In this document: piece after piece, positions 40,230-51,960 of the stretch
Layout of the letters: the number at the start of each line of letters is the position of its first letter
Position numbering within the stretch: the first letter of the stretch is position 1
Assembly: GCA_023091735.1 (NCBI GenBank)
Contig: JALKBU010000068.1
Coordinates: 32,160-96,159, forward strand
Source of the DNA: Trichomonas tenax
Lineage: Eukaryota > Parabasalia > Trichomonadida > Trichomonadidae
DNA: 64,000 bases
Direction of reading: 5' to 3'
Notes under the pieces: generated by a model
What the model saw: the letters and a program-made list of their open reading frames with translations, nothing else
The model's database searches: none
Told to the model about the DNA's origin: nothing
Program-made: the position numbers and the translations under genes

Positions 40230-42590
40230 AATCTAAAAAATAAATTGTGCAATTTACAACTTATCAAAAAATCTAGATTTTTTGAAAATATTTTAATCGT
40301 ATCTCTCAGAATTTTTAATTAAAACAAAATTTTTATTATAATTTGATTATTAATCTATATGTTAATCAAAAAATGTGATATTTTTAAAATCCGAAAGTAT
40401 CGTAATTTAGCATCTATATCACATATAACACACATTAATCATAATATTACATTTAATGCAGGGGATGGCATCTTATCAAAAATTCATAACGATACATTCA
40501 AAATTCGACCCTGAACATTTATAAAAATTTTGTTGTTACCGAGAATAACAATTATGAGATTAAGGGTGCGGTACAGCCAGTTGTCACTGTGCCACAAAAC
40601 ATGGAAAATTCAACATCAGAAGGGTTTTGAAAGGTGTTCTCACTCTTTTGTCTCATCAGCTGGACTTGATATTTTAAATATAGATATACATGGTACAGTA
40701 CAATAATTCCCTTGAGTATCATGTAAAAATTAACTTAACTTCTCGAGAAATAAAAATTGGTAGAAAATATAAGTAAAAATTTGATTTGAATTTACATCGC
40801 ATTTTAGTTTAATTGTATTAGTGAATAAATATATATATTGTTCTCGAGTTCGAGACCTGATTACGTTTTTTTCCTTTTCTTGTTTTCTTTTTTTAAAACT
40901 AAAACTTCGGTATCAACAGGCATTAAATATGCTTTGGTCTATCTGGGAATAGCGAGAAAATATACGGTTTTAACGATTTTGGCAAATAGGGAGCCCAGAT
41001 ACAAATCCTATATTGCATAAAATGAAGAGTATTTCGAGAATACATAATCCGCATACAATATAAAAATCATATGTAATGCAAGCAGTTGATAATTATTCAC
41101 CTAACACATATTTTGATAGATTATCAATTTTGAAATACGTGTTTATGAGAGTTTCATCATATATTTATTAAGAGAAATTAATAAAATTGTGCATTGATAA
41201 AACAGTGCATATATTATTTAAAGGAATTCGGATAGTTTAGTCGAACAATATTCAAATCCAAATTATGAATTATATCCGAGAGTTATGTAGCTCAGACCCA
41301 TCATGCACAAGCTTAATAAATCATACAACCAATTTCTCAATGATTTTGTTGTATAACTAATAATAAACGAACTAAATTTACTGCCCTGATGAGAACATGC
41401 ACAGGAATTTGAGTGCATATAGTTCACATTGTATTACGATGTCAATAAATACTTGATGTAACTAAAAATAAAAGGTTTTGTTTTTGTATTTTGTTATGCT
41501 TTGATCGAATTTGTGTTAAATTTGTATCAACAGCCGTAAATGATTGTATGTATACATATTTTCCAAGGCTACAGATGTGCGAATTGTATATCAAGAAATG
41601 ATTTGTCAGATTGCTCGTAACTAATGCATTTTGTAGTCTGTAGCTATTCTTTGTTAGTGTATGATTTTGAAGAGAAAAACTGTAGAATTGTGAAATTCGT
41701 AGTTTTTGCAATATATTCATACCTCGAAATCAGCTCAAATGCTGTACATTAAAATAAGTGTCTTGCAAAAACTTGAATTGCGAAAATTTCATCGAGTTCC
41801 ATATTAAATCGATTGTATCTGATCAATGTGTTTTGCTTTCGTGATACATTTGTATTAGCGAGTGGGGGCACATTTCATGGTCAGTATGTTGTCAACAGTA
41901 AAATTATTATAACTCCTTTTGAGAGAAAATTTGCTTAACACACAAACCATCGAGAAAGTGGCTTCTTGTCTTCATCAAATTCTGACAAATGTCAAAAAAA
42001 TAAATGTAAATCTGCATACTCGTGAAAACTTTGCATCAAGGTTGATAAGGAGACCGCTTGTTTGTCTGATATGCCTTTACTGATATGCACCAACAATACG
42101 CGATTTACTGATTGCTTAAATTTCGAAATTTCTTACCATAATTATCGTAAATATGGAATTTAGCATAGTCCTTATGTTTTACTATATCACAATGTGAAAT
42201 TAAATCGAAATTTTTAAGCTTATGAAGAAATACAATCTGTTCTATTTCATATTTCTCCAAAATTTCCAACTGTTTAGGAATTTAATTGCTTTTATTTATA
42301 AGCTTACAAATCTACGCAATCAAATTACATGCAATTACCATCGTAAAATATTTTCGTTTTTCAATAGTTAAATCCCACTAGAACTATCGATTTAAAACTA
42401 ATATTCATGTGATGTTACTGACTTATGTGAATATTATATTGCTTCTATTGTTACAGCTTTCAATATTGTCTTAGCTCGAATAGGTTAGAATAATTTTGTT
42501 TCTGTTTCTACAGACACACATACAAAACGACTAAAACAAATGCTATGGATCAAAAATATTATATTTTCATCAAGAAATTTGATCATACGT
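40230..42590. other. Long AT-rich spacer, no gene seen
   Basis: About 2.4 kb without a credible coding region. Short frames (40838-41020 plus, 41442-41720 minus) lack domains and have spacer-like composition. A small inverted repeat TTGATAAT...ATTATCAA lies near 41090-41130. Nothing else stands out by eye. Confidence 0.45.
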
Positions 42591-44200
42591 TCATGAAGAT
42601 GCTGCTAAGGAGCTTTCTAAGGAACAGAGCAGTGTTGCCATCAATGCTGATGTCGACTTCAACGATGAGAAGATGTCCAAGGAAGACAGAACTAAGGCAT
42701 TCGATTAGAGCAAGGATGAGAAGAAGCATCGCAAGCCAGTCAAAGTCGACGTGATCAAGACTAAGGAGATCCCAGACAATGCCATGCCCACATCTGATAA
42801 GATGAAGGTCAAGAGCCTTGGTGGCAACGAAGCCATCAAACAACTCCCAAAGGATCACATCGGCCCACTTGCAATCCCAGATTCATTGGGCGGCCAGAGT
42901 ATCTCACACAGCTGCTCGGGTTGGCGAATGTGCTGCACCAATTGTTGCAATGACATACAGACCACACCAGGAACTCGATGATAAGCAGAACAAGTTCATG
43001 GAGGATCGTCTCAACTACGCACATTCTCTAATATTCAAGGATGATGATGCTGGAACAATACTCGATGTTCTTGAGAACTCCAAGCTTCGTGAAAAGGTCT
43101 AAAAGTCTCTTCCAAAGGAGGACATCGACTAATTCTGCCGTGCTGTTGGTAAAGCTGCTGGTGATATTGTCACACAGCAGCACTCTGCTGCAGTCACTGA
43201 CACAACACCAGTTGAAGGTGGCCAAGAGTTTGCTGCTGCTCTCAGATTCGATGAAGATCAATATGACTTCATTTTTTATATTGACAACAATCATCAGACA
43301 AATCCAAGCGCAAGGCTGACAACGAGAAGGTCCCTGAACAAGCTGTCAAGGATGGAAAGATAAAAAGAAGCAGGCAGAATAACTCGTCAATCTCCCCAAT
43401 GCTGCAGATGCTCGGGCTGACTGTAACAACTTCATCTTCGATGAGGTCACAGATGAGGATCTTGCTCAGGCTGGATTTGCTCCACAAGATTTCAACGACA
43501 TCAGGAACATCATTGCCCACCAGGATCTCGATAGTGATGAAGCTAGGCAGCACATCAGTGACGTCAAGCAGAAGAAGTTTGTTGAAGACAAGATCAAAGA
43601 GCTTAAGAAGCTTGAAGAGAAGATCATCAAAGATCTCACACCAAGTCAACAAGGAAATCATCAAGAACGAGACACAGCATTTCCATGATGCAGTTGTTCC
43701 AGACGAGGAAGTCAAACAGGCAGTCAAGGACGGCAAGATCACCAAGGAACAAAGAAATATCCTCGAGGATCTCCTCAACGCTGCCGATGCTCAGAACGAT
43801 GCTTTCTAACTTCGTCAACAGCGACGTCTCCGATGCAGAGATCGCCAAGCAAGGCTACAAGCTAGAAGAATATATTGATGTGAGCAAGTTCATTGCCAAT
43901 CACGACACAGAGTCCGAGAAGGCCAAGAAGCACCTCAAGGATCCAAACAGAAGAAGTTTGTCGAAGACAAGTCTAAGGAACTCAAGAAGCATGAAGATAA
44001 AGTTGTTGAGCTCTTACACCAATCAACAAGCAGATCATCATGCACAACTCTCAGCAGGCCAGAAATGGCAAGGATATCATGAAAGAGCTCCAGAAGCTTC
44101 ACCTTGATCCACAAAGCATCACTCGGTGGCGATGATATTTCTGCTGAGATCTTCTTACTGAAAAACAGAATCAAAGGTGCCTCGGAAAAAAGGAACCAAT
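42591..44200 (+). pseudogene. Charged modular repeat protein, heavily decayed
   Basis: Islands of C/G-ending codons in three frames read like one protein, for example EDAAKELSKEQSSVAINADV and, at 42751 on, IPDNAMPTSDKMKVKSLGGN. Two copies of a module are recognisable. The first (about 43340-43680) has AVKDGKI, NAADARADCNNF, DEVTDEDLAQAGF and QKKFVEDKIKELKKLEEK. The second (about 43680-44050) has AVKDGKITKEQ, NAADAQND, SDVSDAEIAKQGY and KKFVEDKSKELKKHEDK. At least four frame changes (about 42890, 43320-43370, 43640, 43800) and stops at 42703, 43100, 43130 and 43380 disable it. I do not recognise the family; it was helical, charged and probably once strongly expressed. Confidence 0.65.
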
Positions 44201-45265
44201 TTACTGAGCCAAATTAAGCATGCAAGTTTGCTAGGTCATGATGGTTCTTACCATGCATTCCCGAAACTTGGCTACATGGATATTCCGAGATCTGTCCAAT
44301 CTAAAAATATATTTATAAAAGGTAATATTTTTTTTGCATTTTCTTGAAAAATCATTTTTCTGCATAAAAGTTTCAAGGAAAGTTAAACAATATAATATAG
44401 ATGATAAGATGATTTGTTTTTATTACTACAAAAAAGTTAGAAACATCCCTCATTATTAGAGAAATATAGTAATTTATAGATCTTATTTAACAATATTTGC
44501 TGTTATCTTGCTTTATATTAAGCTGCATAAAATTGCGATGCTTTAGATCATTAATCTGATTCAGTAGCTGTTGAATAACATGTATCTTTGATGCATAGCA
44601 TAATTTCGACATCTTTCTCAGACATATAAAAAAAGACGCTTTGTCGACAAAGTCATTGCCACATAAGTATAGAAATGTAAAATTTACATTAAAATTAGCA
44701 AAAAAAGAAAGAATATTTTTATATTATATAATAAAATGAGGAAATACAGTATCACAATGAATAAATTTATTCTGTAATATTCTCTGTTGGATAACACAAC
44801 GGATAAACTAAGCTGTATTGATGCAAAAGGCAAGAAATGATTTGGATCTCCCAAAATCCGTGTAGGCTCCTCTCCAAAATTAGATATTTTGCTAACGCAT
44901 GCATGGGTAGCATTACATCAAACGCTGAGTCCATAAATTTGGGTCAATTTGTCTAGAAAAATTTCACAATTTAACCCATGCTTTTTGACGCAGATTTCGC
45001 AAGTGCTTATTCATAGACTTCATAAATTTATGTTTAACAAAGTCAAAAACGAGTTCATTTTTCGAAATTATGAAATCTTGTTTAGCTTTATGCGTTAAAT
45101 GGTATTTAAAACAGACATCACAATAACATCATTTGGGGAGCTTAAACAGTCAATTTCCTTACAGATATCAGATTTCACATTTCAAAAAAGTTGGCAAATT
45201 TCGGTATATAACATATTTACAATCATACAAACAAGGAAATTTACTGCCTACAAAGACAACGAGGC
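44201..45265. other. AT-rich spacer, no gene seen
   Basis: About 1 kb. Slightly less AT-rich around 44860-45010, without an open frame of note. Confidence 0.4.
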
Positions 45266-45523
45266 CTAATTAAGCCTCATCATTGTCTTCTTCAGCAATC
45301 TAAGGCGTGGCTGGTAGAAAGAGACGAATCTCTTGTTGACGCATGCTGAGGATGCATAGGACAAGTCAGCACCCATGTGCGCCTTGCAGTTGTTGATGGC
45401 ATCCGATAACTTTTTGCGAATAACGTCCTTGTTCTCATCGGAACCCTCGTGGTACATCTGCTCCATCATGCGGACCTCGCTGGCGAACATTGGGAAGTCC
45501 TCGTCGATGCAGTGACGACGCAT
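45266..45523 (-). CDS. Small conserved-looking protein (85 aa), unknown
   Basis: MRRHCIDEDFPMFASEVRMM begins a compact, mainly helical protein with three Cys and a basic C-terminus (QPRLRLLKKTMMRLN). Codons are strongly C/G-ending, unlike the surroundings, and the ATG is preceded directly by TTCACTTTCATTAA, nearly the full trichomonad initiator consensus. Both features say it is a real, well-expressed gene despite its length. I cannot name the family. Confidence 0.7.
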   Translation of the reverse strand: MRRHCIDEDFPMFASEVRMMEQMYHEGSDENKDVIRKKLSDAINNCKAHMGADLSYASSACVNKRFVSFYQPRLRLLKKTMMRLN

Positions 45524-45537
45524 TTAATGAAAGTGAA
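45524..45537 (-). promoter_or_regulatory. Initiator element TTCACTTTCATTAA
   Basis: Read on the minus strand this matches TCAYTWYTCATTA of Trichomonas vaginalis with one base missing, and it abuts the ATG at 45523. It is the best initiator match in the window. Confidence 0.65.
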
Positions 45538-45704
45538 GAATAAAAATCACCTTATTTCTGTTTTTCAAAAATTTGAAAATTTTTCACCTTATTTGACACT
45601 TTTTGATTATTTTTGTAATTTCGTGTATAGATTCCTATCTTTATACATATTTCATATTTAGCTTCTTAGCCTCTTATATCGTTTTTTTGAACTTTTTGAT
45701 TGTT

Positions 45705-45795
45705 TTACACGACAAAATTCCTAGAAAATCGAATTTTACGTGTCAAAATATAATATAATTGTGAAATTTACATATCTTTTTTTCATTACGTGGCA
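45705..45795. promoter_or_regulatory. Four TTACRTGNCA-type sites upstream of the 85-aa gene
   Basis: TTACACGACA (45705), TTACGTGTCA (45736), TTACATATCT (45768) and TTACGTGGCA (45786), with spacings of 31, 32 and 18, lie 180-270 bp upstream of the initiator-bearing gene. Confidence 0.5.
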
Positions 45796-46622
45796 AAAGG
45801 GAATAGCTATCAAAAACAGTTAGATCATTATTATTGAAGTGCATCAACTATAATGTGTGAATAAAATACATTTGCACAATAATATTTATGTGTTGTCATA
45901 AAAATTCAAGATATTTGAATATGAATTCATAAAACTAATGAGTGTGATATGTGTTTAACAATGAAATAATATTAAGCCAAGTCAAGTAATAGTGTAACAA
46001 GATGCTTGAACAATGATTGCATAAGTTAGATCATAATCACATCATGTAAATATGATCGCAATTTTTCATTTGATTATCTATTCCATATAATGTAAAAACT
46101 AGTAAATTTTGGTTTATTAACCTCCTTCGACTAATTTTCATACTTTTTAAATAATATTTTTTCGATTTGTCTTTTATAATGAGATATCAACTTAACTCAA
46201 GGGCGGTGATCACAGAAGCAGCATGCATTTCTTCGCTAATAGTTATATAAATGATTTTAAAAAGTTTGTAATTGGATTTTTGATAATATTTTATAATTGG
46301 CATTTTGGATTTGGTGGAATGTATTTGCATTATTTAATAATGATCAAGCTTGCAAAAATTGTTTATTTATCATTGATGAAATAATTCTTCATCGATTTCA
46401 GCTTCAACAAATTGCTTTTATTTCTTTGTTATCGCTTGAGAATTATGGTATACCATAAAACGAGAAATAGTATGATCCATTAATACATTTCGTTTTAAAA
46501 ACATTTTTATCACTTATAAATCAATAAAATCTCTTTAAATCTTCATGATCTTCGTGTGATTTTCATCAAATAATTGATTCAAAAAGATATCAATGATCCT
46601 TCTTGTGAAATAAATGAATTAC
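45796..46622. other. AT-rich spacer, no gene seen
   Basis: No open frame with a domain, no repeat noticed. Confidence 0.4.
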
Positions 46623-47650
46623 TCAAAGCAAAAAAAGGAATGATTTTTGATGGCGAACTATGAAACGAATGTTCACATATCCACCGGGATAATACATCTT
46701 TGAGGGTTCAATAATCGGAATTTCAGTCAAAGAGTTTATGAATTCAGTGGCAGGATTCTGAATAATAACATAATTTTGATAATCGATATCATCTTTTATG
46801 TATGAATCAATGACGCTTATGTTACCACCGTCGCTTGAAAAATACTCTGCACATGATGTTAAAGTATTATCAGCAAACGAACAATGAAGAATGATCAATT
46901 GGACGCTTTCTATATGAATTAACTCTGAAGCACATTTGTTATTAATTAAAATGCAATAACAAAGATACGAAGTTCCAATCTCATAACGAATAATATTATA
47001 TTCTGAGGCATTATTTCCTTCAAACTGCGAATAATTAAAGTTTCTTGTGATTTTCTTCAATTGATTTATGAAAATTACACCGCCTATCTTTGCATTGCAG
47101 TGACTGAAATTGGATGAAACAATTTGAGCATCAAAGTCGTTCCCCACAAATGTAATAATTCCATATCCATTATCTTCTTTGCCGCAGTTTGAAATTGTTC
47201 CTTGATAGCAGTAATATTTAAAATATTTTTAAACCAAATGAAAGAATGATGGCCTTGAGTCGTTAAAGGCAACCTGATCGATGTATTGCAAAAAAAAGAA
47301 TAAAATCGATCTTCGACACATCCACCACCAAGAAAGGGAGAAAACCCTAAATTACAACCAGAACTGTATGCATGATTGCCTTCAAAAGTACATAGCGAAT
47401 GGAGAAGGAATATTTGTTCACTATAACTATTTATGTCAATAACCTTTTCTTCGATATTCTTGAAAGAGCATTTATAAAAATAAATTTCTGATTTTACTGT
47501 TTGCGTCTCTGTAAAGTTTTGGTTTTCTTCTATATTGGGTACACTAATGCCTGGAAAATATTTGTTCCAAATGCCATTTGGAGCTTCTTCTATGTGAATG
47601 AGAAACAACGAAATTTTGTCACATTTATCCCTAAATTGTTCAAAAAACAT
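46623..47650 (-). pseudogene. Pmp-like (FxxN) surface protein, frameshifted
   Basis: An ATG at 47650 (MFFEQFRDKCDKISLFLIHI) opens a frame through CTFEGNHAYSSGCNLGFSPF and GGGCVEDRFYSFFCNTS. A frameshift near 47200-47220 moves the family sequence to a second frame, which carries on with DAQIVSSNFSHCNAKIGGVI, FNYSQFEGNNAS and FADNTLTSCAEYF, ending EIPIIEPSKMYYPGGYVN and IRFIVRHQKS. FxxN and GGVI motifs fit the Pmp-like family. No signal peptide or transmembrane segment is present, so the protein is incomplete even apart from the frameshift. Most of it is an inverted near-identical copy of 36757-37365. Confidence 0.75.
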
Positions 47651-48592
47651 TATAATTGGGTTATGTATATCCTTTTATATCATTTTCTTTTGAGAGAAAA
47701 TCATTTTTTGACATGGCTAAATAATTGAATATGGTGTAAAATTTTCCATAATCAACAGTTAATATAACCCGTACATGCAAAAATAGCTCAAAAACCGACA
47801 AAATGTGGCCCATATCAAGCCGTCTTAAAAATTGCGTATCTAATGAGGGAAGCATATTCTAGAATAGATTTTTTATGGAAGTACTGATTTAAATATTCAA
47901 ATCTTTTACAGGGATTAATATTAATCATATTTACTATATAATTAATATGTTTTCATGTGAGCATCTCGGTCTTGGAAATAGAAAAAAGTATACCACTCTA
48001 ATCATTATAAAGGGTCGGCATTTGTGTAAAATCCATATTAATATCGAGTTATAAACACATTCCTGCCTATTTTTCCCTAAGTTTTTGAACCTTAAAAAGA
48101 CGTTTATGTTCATGGAAATAATGTTGAGCTAACATTTTCTGCAATTTTCAACTAAAATGAGATCCACGTCTAACTAAATGTATAAAAATATTTAGCTCTA
48201 TGTTGCAGTTGACTATATCATTGTGTTAAAATATTAATTTAATCCGATTCAATGATAAGAAGCATTTTATTAGCCCGAGAAAGATTTTTTAAAATAAGGT
48301 TAAGAGTGTCACAGCCTTTAAAATTATTGATTATCATTTTGTCTATTTGCAATATGCAGCCAATAATTCGAAAGCCTTTGAGATGAAATGAATGATGGTA
48401 AATGATAATGTTCATGCTCAAACAAAATATTTTTAAAATTATTTTTCAATTCAAACAAAATGCTTCAAGATGTAGCTTATCTGTGTGATAAAATGTATAT
48501 ATTTAAAGTAGCAAAACTCAACTCTTTGTTTTCAAATTTTGGAGAAAAAAATATAAAAGGGTCTTAAACAATAAAAAGGGGGTCAAAAATAA
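47651..48592. other. AT-rich spacer, no gene seen
   Basis: Open frames at 47661-47855 and 48239-48421 (both minus) lack domains. No repeat noticed. Confidence 0.4.
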
Positions 48593-49321
48593 ATGATATT
48601 CATTCTGTTTATCGAGAATAGAGTCCCTAAAGGTGACTACGACGAGTGCCAGGGACCGCATACTATGAAAAGCGCCAACGGAACGTGCACATGTCTCGAG
48701 AATTTCCCGTTTGGAAACCCTAATTCGAAACAAGGCTGTTATGTGTGCATTGATCAGTGCCACGACAAAGCTGTCTGTGTCTTCCCTGGAAAATGCATGT
48801 GTGTTGATGGTTTGATTGGCGATGGACTTGGAAATTGCACAATTCCGATTCCGAAGCTTAAATCCGTTGATCCTGCCAAAATATCGAAAACAATAGCGAC
48901 AACTATAACAGCGGAATATGAAATATCAACAAATTACAGCACTATCTCTGGATTTTGCAAGATAGGAAATAAAATTTCGAAAGCAACAAAGATTACACGA
49001 AAGTCATTCAAGTGCGAAGTGAAGCCATCTGATATTCCTATCCAAAGAGTATCGATTTCCTTTGATAATATCACTTGGACAGAAGAAACATTCTATATTC
49101 AGTTCCTCGATAACTATGCACCAGAAGCTTTCCAAATCGTGTGGCAAATCTGGGTTTTCGTAATAATAATAATTGTTGGAATTTATATTTTCTTAAGAAC
49201 GCGAAAGGGTGATGATAAAAAGAATGATTTTACTAAAGAAGAGCGTCAGGCTTTCACTGCTCTTGGAAAAGATCCAATAATTAATCACATTGACGCTGAT
49301 CATGATAATCAAGAAGTTTGA
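48593..49321 (+). CDS. EGF-like type I membrane protein (242 aa)
   Basis: Paralogue of the protein at 1133-1816. It has a short hydrophobic start (MIFILFIE), then Cys-rich EGF-like modules (about 18-85: GTCTCLENFPFG, YVCIDQCHDKAVC and VFPGKCMCVDGLIGDG). A beta-rich Ig/TIG-like region with two Cys follows (about 90-175), then a transmembrane helix (about 183-203: VWQIWVFVIIIIVGIYIFL) and a charged cytoplasmic tail (KGDDKKNDFTKEER). A stop codon lies directly before the ATG, so the brief leader is as far as the frame goes; it is short for a signal peptide and the 5' end may be truncated. I infer a surface protein of unknown ligand. Confidence 0.7.
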   Translation: MIFILFIENRVPKGDYDECQGPHTMKSANGTCTCLENFPFGNPNSKQGCYVCIDQCHDKAVCVFPGKCMCVDGLIGDGLGNCTIPIPKLKSVDPAKISKTIATTITAEYEISTNYSTISGFCKIGNKISKATKITRKSFKCEVKPSDIPIQRVSISFDNITWTEETFYIQFLDNYAPEAFQIVWQIWVFVIIIIVGIYIFLRTRKGDDKKNDFTKEERQAFTALGKDPIINHIDADHDNQEV

Positions 49322-49626
49322 ATTGTTTGTTCTAATAAGCCAACCTGTGTTTTTATAAAGAGCCTCGTGTTATCTAAATATATATTAATTGTGAAATAAA
49401 ATATGAAATTCATTCATTGTGAACATGTTTAATTATCATTATTTCATGAATATATTAGAATTTTATATGTTTAGAAAGTAAAGTTGATAAATTTTTGATA
49501 TCAAAAAATATATAATCTTAATTGATATTGATTGTAATTAAATTTTTAGTAGAGTGGATGCGTGTTGTATGAATTTGATGTATATGAAGATTGATATTGA
49601 TTAATAAAAAAAATATTCTAATTTTA
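49322..49626. other. AT-rich spacer between convergent genes
   Basis: No gene or structure seen. Confidence 0.4.
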
Positions 49627-50310
49627 CTAACAAGAAGTTTCCCATTTGAAATCATTGAAGTCGAAATCATCGAAAGACTGAATGATCACTTGTGGCTTCG
49701 CATTCAATTTTTCTAAAACTCCCTTCGATTTTTCAACGTTATCTGTAAGAAATACCGATGACATTCCCGCAGCGTTAGCAGCGCTTATTCCGTGAAAAGC
49801 GTCTTCAAACACCAAAACGTTTTCTGGGTTAAAATCTCCGAGTTTTCCTGATGCTATTTGGAAAATCGTCGGATCTGGTTTAGTTTTTTCCACTTCGTCG
49901 CCGCAAACTGTTGTCTTAAATTTGCTGAAAAGTTCTTTGTGATTTGTAATTTTAATTTCGTGCGCTGATCTACAGCTGCTCGTAGCGACAGCCATAGGAA
50001 TTCCCATCTCATGGATTCTGTTGATTATTCTTTCGACGCCTTTCATCGTCTTCGCTGTCGGTAATAACGAATCTAATATTTCTAATCGCTTTTTGCAGAA
50101 ATCTTCAGGCGAAACATCCAACTTATAGTGCCATACCATCGCTCTCGCGACGTCTAAATCCGATCTTCCGTTGATCTCATCGACCAACGATTGTGGATAA
50201 GGAGGCGGCACTAATTTCGTCATTGCGACGTAGTACAGCGGGATAGTGTCAAGGACGGTGCCATCGTTGTCGAATATGACGGCTTTGATGACATGGCTCC
50301 ATTTACTCAT
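49627..50310 (-). CDS. HAD-superfamily phosphatase, HDHD1/pseudouridine-5'-phosphatase-like (227 aa)
   Basis: All four HAD motifs are present. Motif I is FDNDGTVLDT (nucleophile Asp14, acid Asp16), motif II VATSS (108-112), motif III Lys144 in KTKPDP and motif IV VFEDAFHGISAANAAGM (Glu169-Asp170). The helical cap between residues 20 and 90 and the overall length fit the HDHD1/GS1 group, cytosolic phosphatases of small phosphorylated metabolites such as pseudouridine-5'-phosphate or sugar phosphates. The exact substrate cannot be read from the sequence. The ATG at 50310 is the family start. A five-site TTACRTGNCA array lies at 50541-50622, upstream. Confidence 0.85.
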   Translation of the reverse strand: MSKWSHVIKAVIFDNDGTVLDTIPLYYVAMTKLVPPPYPQSLVDEINGRSDLDVARAMVWHYKLDVSPEDFCKKRLEILDSLLPTAKTMKGVERIINRIHEMGIPMAVATSSCRSAHEIKITNHKELFSKFKTTVCGDEVEKTKPDPTIFQIASGKLGDFNPENVLVFEDAFHGISAANAAGMSSVFLTDNVEKSKGVLEKLNAKPQVIIQSFDDFDFNDFKWETSC

Positions 50311-50540
50311 CTTTCTTTTGTGATAAAATTTTCTTTTTTTTTTTATTTGAGATTTGGGTCTTTCGTGTATATGTTTACGGTAAATATTGATTATTGTGAG
50401 ATTTTAAGGATTAATCAAGAAAACACAAATGTCGCAATGGTGTTTATATTGAATGTATGAATTTACCTCTCTGTGGGCATATCACTTGCAAAACTATAGG
50501 GCTTAATTTTCACTGTTTCTGAGTTCTCCTAATTTTAACT

Positions 50541-50622
50541 TTACGTGACAAGATTTTAATTTACAAGACAAATATTTATTACATGACAAATTCAATTTTA
50601 CATGGCATTTCTTTACATATCA
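50541..50622. promoter_or_regulatory. Five-site TTACRTGNCA array, 15-20 bp period
   Basis: TTACGTGACA (50541), TTACAAGACA (50561), TTACATGACA (50579), TTACATGGCA (50598) and TTACATATCA (50613), all in the same orientation, lie 230-310 bp upstream of the HAD gene. Starts are 20, 18, 19 and 15 bp apart, so successive sites fall on roughly the same face of the helix. This is the clearest array in the window. Confidence 0.6.
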
Positions 50623-51281
50623 GATTGTCTTAGATTTATTTGAGGCTGACATTTACGTTAACAGCAGTCTTTAATTAATTCTCCCGTTGCTAATATGAAT
50701 TAAGGCAGTTTTCTTGGTCTCCTGATGTAATTTAAATATTATCCAGTTTTGCCACATTTCGTACTACAAGTCATTTGAAAAACTGAATCAATACTTGCTA
50801 TTCATTAATTATATAGACATGTTTACTTGCAATGATTGAAGCATCGAATGTATTTGAATCTATAAGGAAAGATACACATTCTTCCAATCCTTTATAAATG
50901 AAATATTTTCCTCTCAAATTAAACAGGGGAACTGCAAACAATGGCAAAACTGGGTATATTTATTTTTTATCATAAAATGCACAAAAGCTATGAGCATTAA
51001 TTTAGTATATAGATTAAATATAGTTTTTATTGAAAAGATTGAATCATATTGATGAATATGATTTCAATGAATACAAAATCGAGATTACAAAAATCGAATA
51101 CTGCTGAGTGTATTCCATTCGAAACGAGGAATAAATATCCAAACTGAAGCTTGAAAGCATAGTTATTTGCAATTTAAGCGACATTGAATTAAATGAATCA
51201 TATGATTCATTAACAATATATATATATATATATTTGAATTTCATTTTATAATGGCAGTATATTCGAAACATTGAATAAACC
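50623..51281. other. Spacer with a duplicated flank
   Basis: A TATATA run lies at about 51219-51233. About 51040-51210 is similar, in the same orientation, to about 52200-52350 (shared AAAATCGAATACTG, TATTCCATTCGAAA), part of a local duplication. Confidence 0.55.
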
Positions 51282-51960
51282 TTATTTATTTGTTATTTTC
51301 TCAAAGTCGCTGGTGTTATCAAAATAGCAATCAATAGCAGTAAAGCTTCCATTGTTTAATTCAAGCGTATATGTGACACTATTTTCAATAAAATTGCAAA
51401 ATTCAGAAATTGTTAAATATGAATAATCAAAAAATAATCCAGAAACATATCGATATGTTTGATTGTGAAAAATGTGATTTTCCATTAAATAAATAACAAG
51501 CATAATCTGTATCATTATCAATTTCACGGCATAATGAAATACTGGATATGTTAATACCATTTTTGAAGTTTTTTGAATCTATAACATTTGTATAACAAAA
51601 GTGACCACGATGTGAACAACTACAATTCATTCAAAAAAATCTGTTGGTGCAGATTTCGCCTTTCTCTCGAAAGTAAATAGCACTTCTGGTAACCCCTAAT
51701 TTTATAAAATGACAACATTCTGTCAAAAATCTCGCAGTCACTCTTAAATTGTTGACATCGATGAAAAATGTGCCGTATGTTGTGAAAACGAAATTGAAGC
51801 TCCACTGGAAGTTGTTGTATAAGAACATCGTTCTGTACCTTTCATCGAACTCCTTCAACAGGCGCTTGAAGAAGTCCAACATGACCATAAAGATTGACAA
51901 TCAGATTTTCCGCCTCATAATGTTATCAATCGAATATTCGACTTCACATGACAATATAAA
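51282..51960 (-). pseudogene. Chimeric pseudogene: cyclase-like fragments joined to a Pmp-like fragment
   Basis: Three pieces lie end to end on the minus strand. About 51865-51960 resembles 55585-55700 of the adjacent cyclase-like gene (LQESITITPEL side). About 51730-51865 is almost identical to 52880-52990 of the same gene (ERYRTMFLYNNFQWSFNFVF), so some 2.6 kb of middle is missing. From about 51640 down to 51282 the sequence becomes Pmp-like in two frames (CSHRGHFCYTNVIDSKNF, then FCNFIENSVTYTLELNNGSF, with the FxxN motif FIEN). It is not translatable as one protein. It looks like a deleted, rearranged copy of its neighbour fused to a surface-protein remnant. Confidence 0.75.
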
